Assembly: GCF_029222925.1 (NCBI RefSeq)
Contig: NZ_JARHUI010000001.1
Span: forward strand, 248,986-312,985
DNA length: 64,000 nucleotides
Direction of reading: 5' to 3'
Origin: Algoriphagus sp. CAU 1675
GTDB taxonomy: Bacteria > Bacteroidota > Bacteroidia > Cytophagales > Cyclobacteriaceae
Shown here: positions 27,040 to 35,985 of the stretch, piece after piece
How the letters are laid out: every line of letters begins with the position of its first letter
Position numbering within the stretch: the stretch's first letter is position 1
The notes under the pieces: generated by a model
Databases searched by the model: none
Told to the model about the DNA's origin: nothing
Seen by the model: the letters and a program-made list of their open reading frames with translations, nothing else
Position numbers and translations under genes: made by a program

Positions 27040-28085
27040 TCTTTTGTCATCCCAATAAAATTCTCCACCCCGGTATCTATTAGATCTTTCATAGCTCCAG
27101 AAGCTGCATTGACATAAGCATCGTGGTCGCATTCTGCAAAATGGGAGGCTACTGTTTTTTGATCTCCAGAAGTCATTACCAATTGGGTATATCCAGTTTT
27201 AGAAAACATGTCAGACTGGGCAGCAGTAGTTTCTCTGATCTTTTTGTCTTTAAATACACCCTCGAAAGAAACCGCTTTTTTAGGCGCTACCTTGGCATGA
27301 AATAAGGGGCTGTTCCCGATATCCAATCCGGACATAAAACTCACCTGAGAAAGCAAATTGGGGCCACCTGGCAATGATGCCTTGTTTTCAGCGGGATCCA
27401 TAATAGGTTCGATCCGGTAGTCAATTTTTGCTTTAACCGAGGTCGAATTGGTCCAAGTATCTGAGTCTGCATCCAGATTGACAAAAGGAAACACAAAATT
27501 GACATCTGCAATAAAGACATTTTCAAGTTCTTTGGACATTTTTGGAGTATTGTCCAGAAAACCACCGCCAATTTTTTGTTTTCCACTTGCTGTAATTTTT
27601 TTCACCAAGTATTCAAATCCTTCAGGAGTTACCATCACAAAACCAGCAGCTTGAGCATCTGAACTTGCCCCTCCTTCCACCTTTGTCCAATCTTCAAAGT
27701 ATTCGTATTTCAAAGCTTCGTCGGCGCTCATGATTTCAAACCCTTCGCTAGTCAGTTGCGCAACATAGTTTGCATATGCTTCATTAACTATTTGTTGGAA
27801 ATCGTCCACATCCACTCCGGATATCTGCACCCCCATTTTGGTCATGGTCCCGGATGTAAAGGTCGTGCGATTAGCTCGGTCTGATCTTCTGCTTGACGTT
27901 TTTGCAGAGGCTTCTTCATACACTTCGAAGAGTGCATTAAAACCGCGAATAAATACCTTCTTTGGAGCTTTGGATCCTTGATTTTTCTTATTGTAACTAG
28001 TGACTTTGATGTCTTTTTCCGTCAATACCGTCAGAGGTGCCACTTCTAAAAATAGAAGGAGGAATACGAGTAGTAAGCTTTTCAT
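27036..28085 (-). CDS. Secreted protein of unknown function
   Basis: A 349-residue protein with a signal peptide (MKSLLLVFLLLFLEVAPLTV). I recognise no domain. Visible features are a basic Ser/Arg patch ('SAKTSSRRSDRANR'), a mixed alpha/beta body with 'GVQISGVDVDDFQQIVNEAY', 'DVNFVFPFVNLDADSDTW' and 'SVKAKIDYRIEPIMDPAENK', and a C-terminal helix 'DHDAYVNAASGAMKDLIDTG'. It converges on, and overlaps by four bases, the TPR kinase/regulator operon. Export to the periplasm or surface is likely; function cannot be inferred. Confidence 0.7.
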   Translation of the reverse strand: MKSLLLVFLLLFLEVAPLTVLTEKDIKVTSYNKKNQGSKAPKKVFIRGFNALFEVYEEASAKTSSRRSDRANRTTFTSGTMTKMGVQISGVDVDDFQQIVNEAYANYVAQLTSEGFEIMSADEALKYEYFEDWTKVEGGASSDAQAAGFVMVTPEGFEYLVKKITASGKQKIGGGFLDNTPKMSKELENVFIADVNFVFPFVNLDADSDTWTNSTSVKAKIDYRIEPIMDPAENKASLPGGPNLLSQVSFMSGLDIGNSPLFHAKVAPKKAVSFEGVFKDKKIRETTAAQSDMFSKTGYTQLVMTSGDQKTVASHFAECDHDAYVNAASGAMKDLIDTGVENFIGMTKD

Positions 28086-28315
28086 AGAATTAAAATAATT
28101 AGGCAGGATAAAGTTCTATGCTTTCGCCCTCTCGGGGTATACCCTCAATCCCTGGTTTTGATTCCGTGCCAGTACGGATTTTTCATCCCTTATTCAAAAA
28201 AAGGAAGGCAAATACTCCCCCTGAGGTGATCTATTAATGCAGTTCTTGGAAAATTCTTGTAGATCCAGTAATTCTATCAATGGAAAAATAAATTGGATAT
28301 TTCGGAATGATAAAA

Positions 28316-28354
28316 AAAATGTAAGGAGCCCATCGATTCATTGAAGGGCCCTTG
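28316..28354 (-). terminator. Probable terminator of the rRNA methyltransferase gene
   Basis: An imperfect hairpin (AAGGAGCCC at 28323-28331 with GGGCCCTT at 28346-28353, one bulge) is followed on the minus strand by ACATTTTTTTT, just beyond the gene's stop. Confidence 0.6.
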
Positions 28355-28364
28355 ACAATCTGAG

Positions 28365-29552
28365 TTATTTCTTTTGCAATCGGGCAATGTAGAACCCATC
28401 GAACCCGCTTTCCTGTGCCAGTACTTTTCGGTCTTCGATCAGCTCAAAATCCTTTCCGGCTTCTGATTCCAGGAATTTTTTGACCTGAAGTTCATTCTCG
28501 GAAGGTAAAATACTGCAGGTTGCATACACCATTTGCCCTCCTTTTTTGAGCATGGAAGTATAGGTTTGCAAGATCTCCTGCTGGGTTTCCTGTACCTTGG
28601 CGATGGATTCCGGACTGAGTTTCCATTTGGTATCCGGGTTTCTTCTCAAGACGCCCAAGCCTGAACAAGGAACATCCAGCAATAGCCTGTCAGCAGACTC
28701 CTTCAGTCTTTTGATGGTTTTGGATCCCTCTATCACCTTGCGTTCAATAATGGATACTCCATCCCTTCGGGCGCGAAGTTTGGTTTGTTGAAGTTTCCAT
28801 TCCTCCAGATCCATGGATAGGATTTTTCCTTTATTTTCCATCAAGGCTGCCAAGTGTAGGGATTTTCCCCCTGCTCCTGCACAGGCATCGATCACCCGCA
28901 TGCCCGGTTCTACCGCCAAGGCGGAAGCTACTAGCTGGGATGAGGCATCCTGAACTTCAAAAAGCCCTTCTTTGAAGGCAGGGTGTCGAAAAACATTTTG
29001 TCTTTCTTCCAGAACCAGAGCGTCCGGATAACCTTTGACGATATAGGTTCGGATTCCGTCCTCGGCTAGACGGTTTTTCAAGCGTTCGCGGGTAGTTTTA
29101 AGCGTATTGACACGAAGGACCACTTCTGCCTCTTCATTGAGGCTGTGGATTTCCGCATCCCATTTTTCTCCAAGCTCCTTTTTGCCAATTTTTTGAAGCC
29201 AATCAGGAATAGACTCTAAAATCGCCGGATCTTCCAGGCTTTCATATTTTACCTGAATCTTGTCTGGGTTAATTCCGGAAAACTCCTCCCAAGGTGGCAA
29301 TGTGTGTCCCTGCATCAACCAATAGGTACCAAATAGATCCCAATAGCCTTCTGAGGGGCTTAAATAGTTGATCAATCTCCACCAGCGTACCATTTCATAA
29401 GTGGTTTCCGCAATAAAGGAGCGGTCACGTGCTCCCCATTTTGGGTTGGACTTGAGAGTCCGTTCGATCACTTTGTCGGCATATTGACCCTCTTCAAAGA
29501 TAGCCTTCAAGGCGGAGTGGACTCCGCGTATGGTGTTGTTGTGTAACTTCAT
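28365..29552 (-). CDS. RsmB/NOP-family RNA 5-methylcytosine methyltransferase
   Basis: A 395-residue protein that probably methylates C5 of a cytosine in rRNA. It has an N-terminal NusB-like RNA-binding region (residues 1-130) and a Rossmann methyltransferase domain. Motif I is 'VIDACAGAGGKSLHLAALM'. The two cysteines typical of RNA m5C enzymes appear in 'LLLDVPCSGLGVLRRNPDTK' (PC motif) and 'MVYATCSILPSENELQVKKF' (TC motif). The ATG at 29552 (MKLHNNTIRGVHSALKAIFE) is preferred over a GTG six codons upstream, because a minus-strand TACCTTTG promoter box at 29570-29577 overlaps that GTG. The exact target cytosine cannot be told from sequence. Confidence 0.93.
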   Translation of the reverse strand: MKLHNNTIRGVHSALKAIFEEGQYADKVIERTLKSNPKWGARDRSFIAETTYEMVRWWRLINYLSPSEGYWDLFGTYWLMQGHTLPPWEEFSGINPDKIQVKYESLEDPAILESIPDWLQKIGKKELGEKWDAEIHSLNEEAEVVLRVNTLKTTRERLKNRLAEDGIRTYIVKGYPDALVLEERQNVFRHPAFKEGLFEVQDASSQLVASALAVEPGMRVIDACAGAGGKSLHLAALMENKGKILSMDLEEWKLQQTKLRARRDGVSIIERKVIEGSKTIKRLKESADRLLLDVPCSGLGVLRRNPDTKWKLSPESIAKVQETQQEILQTYTSMLKKGGQMVYATCSILPSENELQVKKFLESEAGKDFELIEDRKVLAQESGFDGFYIARLQKK

Positions 29553-29569
29553 CAGAAAGAAATTCTGCA

Positions 29570-29577
29570 CAAAGGTA
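29570..29577 (-). promoter_or_regulatory. Candidate -7 box TACCTTTG
   Basis: An exact TANNTTTG match on the minus strand, 17 bases upstream of the chosen ATG of the rRNA methyltransferase gene. It overlaps an alternative upstream GTG start and so argues against that start. Confidence 0.45.
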
Positions 29578-29609
29578 GGCTTTCTTTCCGAGTCTTGGGA
29601 GTCAATGCC

Positions 29610-30413
29610 TCAAAAGGGCTTGAAAGTCAGGCTTAGCCTTATCCCTTCCCTCGATAAAGCAGATCCAAAATCATAGCGGTCACCATACAAACTCCTGCTT
29701 GCATCATATATTGGTTCGTACATGATGTTTGTTATTTGCCCTCTTGGGTCTATGAGAGATCTTTTTCTGAACTCCAGGAAATTGGCGCGAACTCCCAGGT
29801 CCATCCATGGTTTGAGCTGCCAGGCAAAGGCGAGATCCAATCCAAACCTCCAGTTTTTCTCTTCCATTGGTGCTTGCAAAGGTCCTGGATTTATAGTGAG
29901 GCAGTTGAGACATGGAAGAAAAGGATAGAAGTAGGTGAAGGAATAAATTTCGAAGTTTCCGTTTTTTCCGCTTTCCCTCATCCCGTAGAAATTGAGATTT
30001 AAGGAAGTTTTCTCTCCCAATTGGATTGATTTTCGAAGGAAAACTCCCCAACCAAAAAATTCATTGCTCATTCCGGTTTTGGCGTTGGCCTCGGAATAAC
30101 TTATGATTTGGGGAAACTCTGGAGTTTCTTCCGGGTAGAAATAAATGGGGTTGTATATTTTGAGGTCTTGTTGCTGCTCGAGGTAAGATTGATAGTTTCC
30201 CATCAATCCAATAGCCCATGAATTTTTTAAATTCCATCCTATCATAGGCCTAATACTACCAAAGCGACTTTTTTCAGGCCCAATATACTGTTGGTTTCCA
30301 AGGGATTTTTCCCAATAGATCCCATCGATTTCTATCCAAAACGATTTGTTGCTTTGGGAAAAAGCCAGAAAAGGCAGAGCCCCAATCAAGAAAAGTAGAA
30401 TTAGTTTTTTCAT
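29610..30413 (-). CDS. Putative outer-membrane beta-barrel protein
   Basis: A 267-residue exported protein: MKKLILLFLIGALPFLAFSQ is a clear signal peptide with cleavage after AFS or nearby. The mature part alternates aromatic and polar residues and has strand-like segments ('SIRPMIGWNLKNSWAIGLMG', 'TSLNLNFYGMRESGKNGNFE', 'WMDLGVRANFLEFRKRSLID'), ending 'GIRLSLTFKPF' with a terminal Phe, as expected for an outer-membrane barrel. No family is recognised. It is divergent from prmC; the two start codons are 55 bases apart. Confidence 0.7.
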   Translation of the reverse strand: MKKLILLFLIGALPFLAFSQSNKSFWIEIDGIYWEKSLGNQQYIGPEKSRFGSIRPMIGWNLKNSWAIGLMGNYQSYLEQQQDLKIYNPIYFYPEETPEFPQIISYSEANAKTGMSNEFFGWGVFLRKSIQLGEKTSLNLNFYGMRESGKNGNFEIYSFTYFYPFLPCLNCLTINPGPLQAPMEEKNWRFGLDLAFAWQLKPWMDLGVRANFLEFRKRSLIDPRGQITNIMYEPIYDASRSLYGDRYDFGSALSREGIRLSLTFKPF

Positions 30414-30468
30414 GGGAATAAGAGTGTTTATTTACCTTTACGTGCTTAGCAAGCAATCTGCTACAGAT

Positions 30469-31308
30469 ATGACTACCTATAATGAACTCGTAAAAAAATG
30501 GTCCCAGCAGCTGGAGATTTATGATCCCTCGGAAGCGGAATCTCTTATACACTGGTTACTGGAGCATCATTTAGGCTTGAGAAGGGTGGACATGATGCAT
30601 TTTTTGGAGGAAAAGGATTTGCCAGAGGCCTTACACCGGGATTTTGAACGCTTGAAAAGGGGTGAACCTATCCAGTATATCCTCGGAAAAGCTCCATTTT
30701 ACGGAAGGGAATTTTTGGTCAACTCGGCTACCTTGATTCCGAGAAATGAAACTGAAGAGCTGGTCCATTTAATCCTTAAGGAAAACCCACAGCAAGGCTT
30801 GAGGATTTTGGATATTGGCACCGGAACAGGTTGTATTCCGATATCTTTGTCCTTGGAAATGAAGAGCCCGGAAGTTTTTGGACTGGACATTTCTCAGGAA
30901 GCTTTAGAAGTAGCAAGACAAAATGCCAAATTACTGAAGGCTGAGGTCAAGTTTTTGCAGGTGGATATTCTCAGAGAAAAGATTCCTCTTGAAAACCTCG
31001 ATATTCTGATCAGTAACCCACCCTATATTCCTGAAAAAGGGAAGACCGAAATGCACCAAAACGTGTTGGATTTTGAGCCCGGATTGGCCTTATTCGTGCC
31101 GGATGAAGATCCCTTGTTGTTTTACAGGAGGATTGCAGCCCTTGGGCGGGAACACCTCAAAAAAGGAGGGAAACTCTACTTTGAGATCCATGAGGATTTT
31201 GGTACTGAAACGGTGGAATTATTGCAGTCCATGGCTTACCAAAAAATTCGCCTGATCCAGGATCTCAATGGGAAAAACCGAATGGTGGCGGCAGTTTGGG
31301 AGGGCTGA
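30469..31308 (+). CDS. prmC: Peptide chain release factor N5-glutamine methyltransferase
   Basis: A 279-residue HemK/PrmC enzyme that methylates the glutamine of the GGQ motif in release factors. SAM-binding motif I 'ILDIGTGTGCIPISLSLEM' is near residue 117, and the substrate-binding NPPY appears in 'LISNPPYIPEKGKTEM' near residue 185. The N-terminal helical domain ('LIHWLLEHHLGLRRVDMMHF') fits the family. The ATG at 30469 (MTTYNELVKKW) is chosen over in-frame starts upstream, which would overlap the divergent membrane-protein gene. It ends one base before the convergent hydrolase gene. Confidence 0.96.
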   Translation: MTTYNELVKKWSQQLEIYDPSEAESLIHWLLEHHLGLRRVDMMHFLEEKDLPEALHRDFERLKRGEPIQYILGKAPFYGREFLVNSATLIPRNETEELVHLILKENPQQGLRILDIGTGTGCIPISLSLEMKSPEVFGLDISQEALEVARQNAKLLKAEVKFLQVDILREKIPLENLDILISNPPYIPEKGKTEMHQNVLDFEPGLALFVPDEDPLLFYRRIAALGREHLKKGGKLYFEIHEDFGTETVELLQSMAYQKIRLIQDLNGKNRMVAAVWEG

Positions 31309-32076
31309 TCAGGAATTTTTCAAACAAAAATCCCGGATGATCTCCAGGCTTTTTTGCTTCTCTTCGATCATTCCCATATGACCGGTCCCCTCCAGTTCGA
31401 AATAATCTGTGACGGCTTCTTTTTGCTGTCGGCTTCGCTCGATCCTCACCGCTCCGTCCTCTGTTCCTGCAATCATCAGCTTGGGCCCCGAAAAAGCCTT
31501 TAAGACTTCAAACCTGTCTTTTCTGTCCCGCATCGCTTCGGTAAAAGCGATTAATCCCTCCAAAGTTGACTGTTTGGCCTGCTCCACAGCACGGTCGATT
31601 TCGGTCTGGAACTGACTGCGGTGTTCTTCAGAAAAAAGCGGAGGGATAAAAGACGTGACAAATTTTTCCACTCCGTTTTTCTTTAAGAAAACAAGGGTTC
31701 GGTTTCTTATGTCTTTTTTCTCCAAATCGTCAGCGAAGGAAGTGGAGTGAAAAAGTCCTATTCCTTTGATTTTGCTGCTCATCAGTTCCAAGAGTGCAAG
31801 ACATACATAGCCACCCAAGGAATGGCCGATGAGAATGGGGTCATGAATGGAATTTTCCTCCATCCATTCTTCCAGAATCACAGCGGTTTCTTCAAGGGAA
31901 ATCTGTTTTTGGGGAAGAGGACTTTGCCCAAAACCCGGAAGGTCGGGACAGATGACTCTGAAACTCCTGCTTAGCTCCTCAGCAAAATCAGCCCACATAA
32001 CTCCGATTTCACAAAAGCCATGGATCAAAACCAGAGGCTGGCCTTGTCCCTTTTCAAAAAAATGGACTGATGCCAT
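31309..32076 (-). CDS. Alpha/beta-fold hydrolase
   Basis: A 255-residue cytoplasmic hydrolase with an intact catalytic layout: 'LVLIHGFCEIGVMWADFAEE' (oxyanion HG), nucleophile elbow 'LIGHSLGGYVCLALLE' near residue 100, an acid in 'MIAGTEDGAVRIERS' and the catalytic His in 'LEGTGHMGMIEEKQ'. The substrate is not predictable; esterase or lactonase activity is typical. It starts two bases after the dxs stop on the same strand and is presumably cotranscribed with dxs, although no role in isoprenoid synthesis is implied by the sequence. Confidence 0.9.
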   Translation of the reverse strand: MASVHFFEKGQGQPLVLIHGFCEIGVMWADFAEELSRSFRVICPDLPGFGQSPLPQKQISLEETAVILEEWMEENSIHDPILIGHSLGGYVCLALLELMSSKIKGIGLFHSTSFADDLEKKDIRNRTLVFLKKNGVEKFVTSFIPPLFSEEHRSQFQTEIDRAVEQAKQSTLEGLIAFTEAMRDRKDRFEVLKAFSGPKLMIAGTEDGAVRIERSRQQKEAVTDYFELEGTGHMGMIEEKQKSLEIIRDFCLKNS

Positions 32077-32078
32077 GA

Positions 32079-33992
32079 TTAGCTTACTTTGGATACTTCA
32101 GAAAAGGCACGCACCGCACGGGCTATTCCCTCTGGATCAAATCCACAAAGGCGATGCAATTCGATTTGTTCGCCATGTTCAATGACTTGGTCAGGAATAC
32201 CGAGTCTTTTCACCTGTGCCTGATAGCCATGATCCATCATCCATTCTACGACTGCAGAACCGAATCCTCCCATCAGACATCCATCTTCCACGGTGATTAC
32301 TTTTTTGAATTTGCCAAAAACTTCGTGAAGTAATTCTTCATCCAGAGGTTTTACAAAACGCATGTCGTAATGTGCAGGGTTCAGGCCTTCTTTAGACAGA
32401 ATTTCGGTTGCCTCCACTGCATAATTTCCAATATGCCCAATTGTCAAAATGGCTACCTCTTCTCCCTCTTTGACGATTCTACCCTGTCCAACAGGTATTT
32501 CGCGGAAGGGTGTTCTCCATTCCGGCATCACCCCGTTTCCTCTTGGGTAGCGGATCGAATAGGGGCCATTATGCTTGGTTGCAGAGTACATGAGGTTTCT
32601 TAATTCCTCCTCATTCATGGGGGCTGATACCACCAGATTTGGGATGCAACGGAAGTAGGCTAAATCGTAAGCTCCATGGTGGGTTGGTCCATCTGCACCA
32701 GCAAAGCCTGCACGGTCCAGACAGAATACGACCGGTAAATCCTGAAGGCAGACATCATGGATCACTTGATCATAGGCCCGTTGCATGAAAGTAGAGTAGA
32801 TATTGCAAAATGGGATCAATCCCTGAGTAGCCATACCTGCGGAAAAGGTAACCGCATGCTGCTCAGCAATCCCCACGTCAAAGGCCCTGTCCGGCATGGC
32901 CTCCATCATAATGTTCAAAGAAGATCCTGAAGGCATGGCCGGGGTTACCCCCATGATGCGCTCATCTTCTTTGGCAAGTTCTACAATGGTATGACCGAAC
33001 ACGTCCTGATACTTTGGAGCCTGGGGTTTGGAAGGACTCTTTTTGAAGATTTCGCCTGAAACCTTATCGAAAAGCCCAGGTGCATGCCAAGTCGTTTGGT
33101 TTCCTTTTTCGGCAGGCTCGTATCCTTTTCCTTTTACGGTGATGCAATGGAGGATTTTCGGTCCCGGGATATCCTTCAAATCTTTTAGAATTTCAACCAG
33201 GTGATTGACATCATGCCCATCTACAGGGCCGAAATAACGGAGATTCAGGGATTCAAAGAGGTTGCTTTGCTTCAGGACAGCAGATTTGATCGCTCCCTCA
33301 ATTTTGGAAATGACTTCCTGTGCTGAGCTACCGAATTTGCTGAGTTTACCCAGCATTTTCCAGACTTCGTCCTTGACCTTGTTGTAGGTATGGGAAGTGG
33401 TGATATCGGTTAGATAATCTTTCAAAGCCCCCACATTGGGGTCAATGGCCATGCAGTTGTCGTTTAGGATAATCAGCAAGTTGGAATCGCTGACTCCTGC
33501 GTGGTTCATCCCTTCAAAGGCCATTCCCCCTGTCATGGCTCCATCGCCAATGACCGCTACATGCTGTATACCAGATCCTTTGTATTTGGAGGCCACGGCC
33601 ATTCCCAATGCCGCCGAAATGGAGGTGCTGGAGTGACCGACACCAAAAGCATCGTACTCGCTTTCTTTTCTTTTTGGAAAACCCGAAATCCCTCCAAAAA
33701 TCCGGTTGGTATGAAAATCGTCTCTTCTTCCAGTCAGAATTTTATGACCATAAGCCTGATGTCCTACGTCCCAAACCAGCTGATCTTCAGGAGTGTTGAG
33801 GACATAATGCAGGGCTACGGTCAGCTCCACTACGCCCAGACTTGCCCCAAAATGTCCCCCATAGACAGAAACATTGTCTACGATGAAATTTCTAAGTTCA
33901 TCACAAATCTCTACCAGCTTGTCCTTGGGAAATTTCTTCAGGTCAGCGGGACTGTTGATTTGGGCTAGTAATTCTCCTGGTTGAATCAGCAT
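32079..33992 (-). CDS. dxs: 1-deoxy-D-xylulose-5-phosphate synthase
   Basis: A 637-residue thiamine-diphosphate enzyme that condenses pyruvate and glyceraldehyde 3-phosphate, the first step of the MEP isoprenoid pathway. The TPP-binding motif is 'AVIGDGAMTGGMAFEGMNHA' with the closing Asn in 'LIILNDNCMAIDPNVGALK'. The transketolase pyrimidine domain shows 'DVGIAEQHAVTFSAGMATQG' and 'GADGPTHHGAYDLAYFRCIP', and the C-terminal domain 'VTVEDGCLMGGFGSAVVEW'. Length is normal. It heads a two-gene unit with the hydrolase downstream. Confidence 0.97.
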   Translation of the reverse strand: MLIQPGELLAQINSPADLKKFPKDKLVEICDELRNFIVDNVSVYGGHFGASLGVVELTVALHYVLNTPEDQLVWDVGHQAYGHKILTGRRDDFHTNRIFGGISGFPKRKESEYDAFGVGHSSTSISAALGMAVASKYKGSGIQHVAVIGDGAMTGGMAFEGMNHAGVSDSNLLIILNDNCMAIDPNVGALKDYLTDITTSHTYNKVKDEVWKMLGKLSKFGSSAQEVISKIEGAIKSAVLKQSNLFESLNLRYFGPVDGHDVNHLVEILKDLKDIPGPKILHCITVKGKGYEPAEKGNQTTWHAPGLFDKVSGEIFKKSPSKPQAPKYQDVFGHTIVELAKEDERIMGVTPAMPSGSSLNIMMEAMPDRAFDVGIAEQHAVTFSAGMATQGLIPFCNIYSTFMQRAYDQVIHDVCLQDLPVVFCLDRAGFAGADGPTHHGAYDLAYFRCIPNLVVSAPMNEEELRNLMYSATKHNGPYSIRYPRGNGVMPEWRTPFREIPVGQGRIVKEGEEVAILTIGHIGNYAVEATEILSKEGLNPAHYDMRFVKPLDEELLHEVFGKFKKVITVEDGCLMGGFGSAVVEWMMDHGYQAQVKRLGIPDQVIEHGEQIELHRLCGFDPEGIARAVRAFSEVSKVS

Positions 33993-34120
33993 TTATTTAG
34001 CGGTTTGTGGTCAGGTAAGGTAAACCTTATCACGAGGAGTTTGTTTTTTTGTTAGCATAGCAACAAAATTTCTGCAACTCATTCCCTGACCGGAAATCCA
34101 ATTAATTTCTAGTAATTGAA

Positions 34121-34128
34121 TATCTTTG
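34121..34128 (+). promoter_or_regulatory. Candidate -7 box TATCTTTG for scpA
   Basis: An exact TANNTTTG match 40 bases upstream of the scpA TTG start. There is no clear -33 element. Confidence 0.45.
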
Positions 34129-34168
34129 GCTACAAGGTGGCAAAATTAACCATTAATTTAAATATCCC

Positions 34169-34918
34169 TTGAGTTTCGAAATCAAATTACCGCTCTTTGA
34201 AGGTCCCTTTGACCTCATGCTCTTTTTTATTGAGCGGGATGAATTGGATATTTACGACATTCCTATCTCCAAGATTACCAATGACTTTCTGGAGTACATC
34301 CATCACTTGGAGCAAATGGAAATCGAAGTGGCCAGTGAGTTTATCCTTTTTGCGGCAACTTTGATGAAAATCAAATCCCGAATGCTATTGCCTAGGCCGG
34401 AACTCAATGAGGATGGGGAGGAAATTGATCCCAGGGAGGAGTTGATCAGAAATCTGCTTGAATACAAAAAATACAAATCAGTCGTCGAAGAGCTTTCTAA
34501 TATGGAAGGAGAACGGCTTTCCAAGGAAAAGAGAGGGAATATAGCCGCCGAACTCAAGGCTTTGAGCAAAATGGAGGATGTGGATGCGGAAATGCAACAT
34601 GTCGATTTGTATAAGCTGTTGAAGGTTTTCCAGAGGACCATGGCTAAGATGGCCGCACGTTCGGAGGAGACCAAACATACAGTGATCCAGTATCCTTATA
34701 CAATCGAGCAACAAAAAGACTTTGTATTGGAAAAAATAAGCTTTAAAAAACAAGTACCATTTACGGATTTTATCACTTATAAACCTGATAAAATATTTGT
34801 TATTTATACGTTTCTGGCCATTCTGGAGCTATTACAGCTTTCTCAAGTGACCATCATCATCGGTGAGGGATATAATAATTTTTGGGTAGAAAAGACTGAG
34901 CCTGTCGCTGCAGCCTGA
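34169..34918 (+). CDS. scpA: Segregation and condensation protein A
   Basis: ScpA kleisin of 249 residues, partner of SMC (with ScpB) in chromosome condensation. The N-terminal motif 'FEIKLPLFEGPFDLMLFFIE' and 'YDIPISKITNDFLEYI' are characteristic, followed by 'EFILFAATLMKIKSRMLLPR'. The C-terminal winged-helix part ('FLAILELLQLSQVTIIIGEG') is intact. The start is a TTG at 34169: no ATG exists before the conserved N-terminus. The next gene begins two bases after its stop, indicating an operon with the membrane protein and probably murF-alr. Confidence 0.94.
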   Translation: MSFEIKLPLFEGPFDLMLFFIERDELDIYDIPISKITNDFLEYIHHLEQMEIEVASEFILFAATLMKIKSRMLLPRPELNEDGEEIDPREELIRNLLEYKKYKSVVEELSNMEGERLSKEKRGNIAAELKALSKMEDVDAEMQHVDLYKLLKVFQRTMAKMAARSEETKHTVIQYPYTIEQQKDFVLEKISFKKQVPFTDFITYKPDKIFVIYTFLAILELLQLSQVTIIIGEGYNNFWVEKTEPVAAA

Positions 34919-34919
34919 T

Positions 34920-35984
34920 ATGAAGTTGGATAACAAAAAGATTTTCAAGACCCTTAATCCCAATAAGGTTTGGTTTCCGGTACTGATAGGCTTGGGAATT
35001 GTCTTTGCCATGTTTTACTTGGACCCCTCGGTCAACGCAAGTACACTAAAAGGGGTTTTTGACGCTTCTCCAGCATTTATTTTCTTGGCTATTTTGGTCA
35101 TCCTTTTCCGGGATGCCGGCTACGTGTATAGAATTCGGCAAATCACTCAAAAGGAACTTACTTGGGTTCGGGCGATTTATGTCATCATTATTTGGGAGTT
35201 TGCGTCTGCTGTCACTCCCTCTGTAGTAGGGGGAACTGCCGTTGCGATTTTCATTCTCAACAAAGAAGGGATCAAACTGGGGCGAGCCATTTCATTTGTC
35301 ATGGTGACCGCAATTTTGGACAATTTGTTTTTTGTCATCGGTGCTCCTATCATCCTCTTTTTTGCGAAGGGAAATATTTTTCCGGAAAGCAAAGTGCTGG
35401 AATCCCAGTTGGAAAACAGCATGAAAGCGATCTTTTGGGTCAGCTATGGCTTGTATGCAGCCTACAGTCTCATCATGGCCTTGGCTTTGTTCTACAGACC
35501 CCGGGTTTTCAAATGGGTTTTGATCAAGCTGTTTTCCATCAAATGGCTTCAAAAGTGGAAACATGATGCCCAAGAGTACGGAAACCAAATCATCGATGCC
35601 TCAAAAGAATTGACCGGAAAAAGCTGGAATTACTGGACTTCCATCATCCTGGCAACGATCTTCATTTGGAGTTCCAGGTATCTCATGCTCAATGCACTGA
35701 TTTCTGCCTACGTTCCCTTGTCCTTTGACAATCAGATCATTGTCTTTGCCAGACAGGTGATCATGTGGATTGTGATGATGATATCCCCTACACCGGGCAG
35801 CTCGGGTACGGCTGAGTTTTTCTTCGGGCAGTTTTTCACCCAGTTTTTGGGTAGTTATACATTCGTGACCAGCATTTTCTGGAGGCTGTTATCGTATTAT
35901 CCTTATCTGATCATTGGAGCTATATTTCTCCCCAGGTGGATTAGCCAGGTGTTTTTCAAGAAAAAAAAGAAAATCGAGGACTGA
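34920..35984 (+). CDS. Lysylphosphatidylglycerol synthase-type flippase-like membrane protein (UPF0104)
   Basis: A 354-residue polytopic membrane protein with about eight hydrophobic segments, matching the UPF0104/LPG_synthase_TM group (the flippase half of MprF-like proteins). Typical blocks are 'WEFASAVTPSVVGGTAVAIF' and 'MMISPTPGSSGTAEFFFGQF'. No lysyl-transferase domain is attached, so it probably moves or binds lipids rather than aminoacylating them. It lies between scpA (two-base gap) and murF-alr (one-base gap), so all three are likely cotranscribed. Confidence 0.88.
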   Translation: MKLDNKKIFKTLNPNKVWFPVLIGLGIVFAMFYLDPSVNASTLKGVFDASPAFIFLAILVILFRDAGYVYRIRQITQKELTWVRAIYVIIIWEFASAVTPSVVGGTAVAIFILNKEGIKLGRAISFVMVTAILDNLFFVIGAPIILFFAKGNIFPESKVLESQLENSMKAIFWVSYGLYAAYSLIMALALFYRPRVFKWVLIKLFSIKWLQKWKHDAQEYGNQIIDASKELTGKSWNYWTSIILATIFIWSSRYLMLNALISAYVPLSFDNQIIVFARQVIMWIVMMISPTPGSSGTAEFFFGQFFTQFLGSYTFVTSIFWRLLSYYPYLIIGAIFLPRWISQVFFKKKKKIED

Positions 35985-35985
35985 A

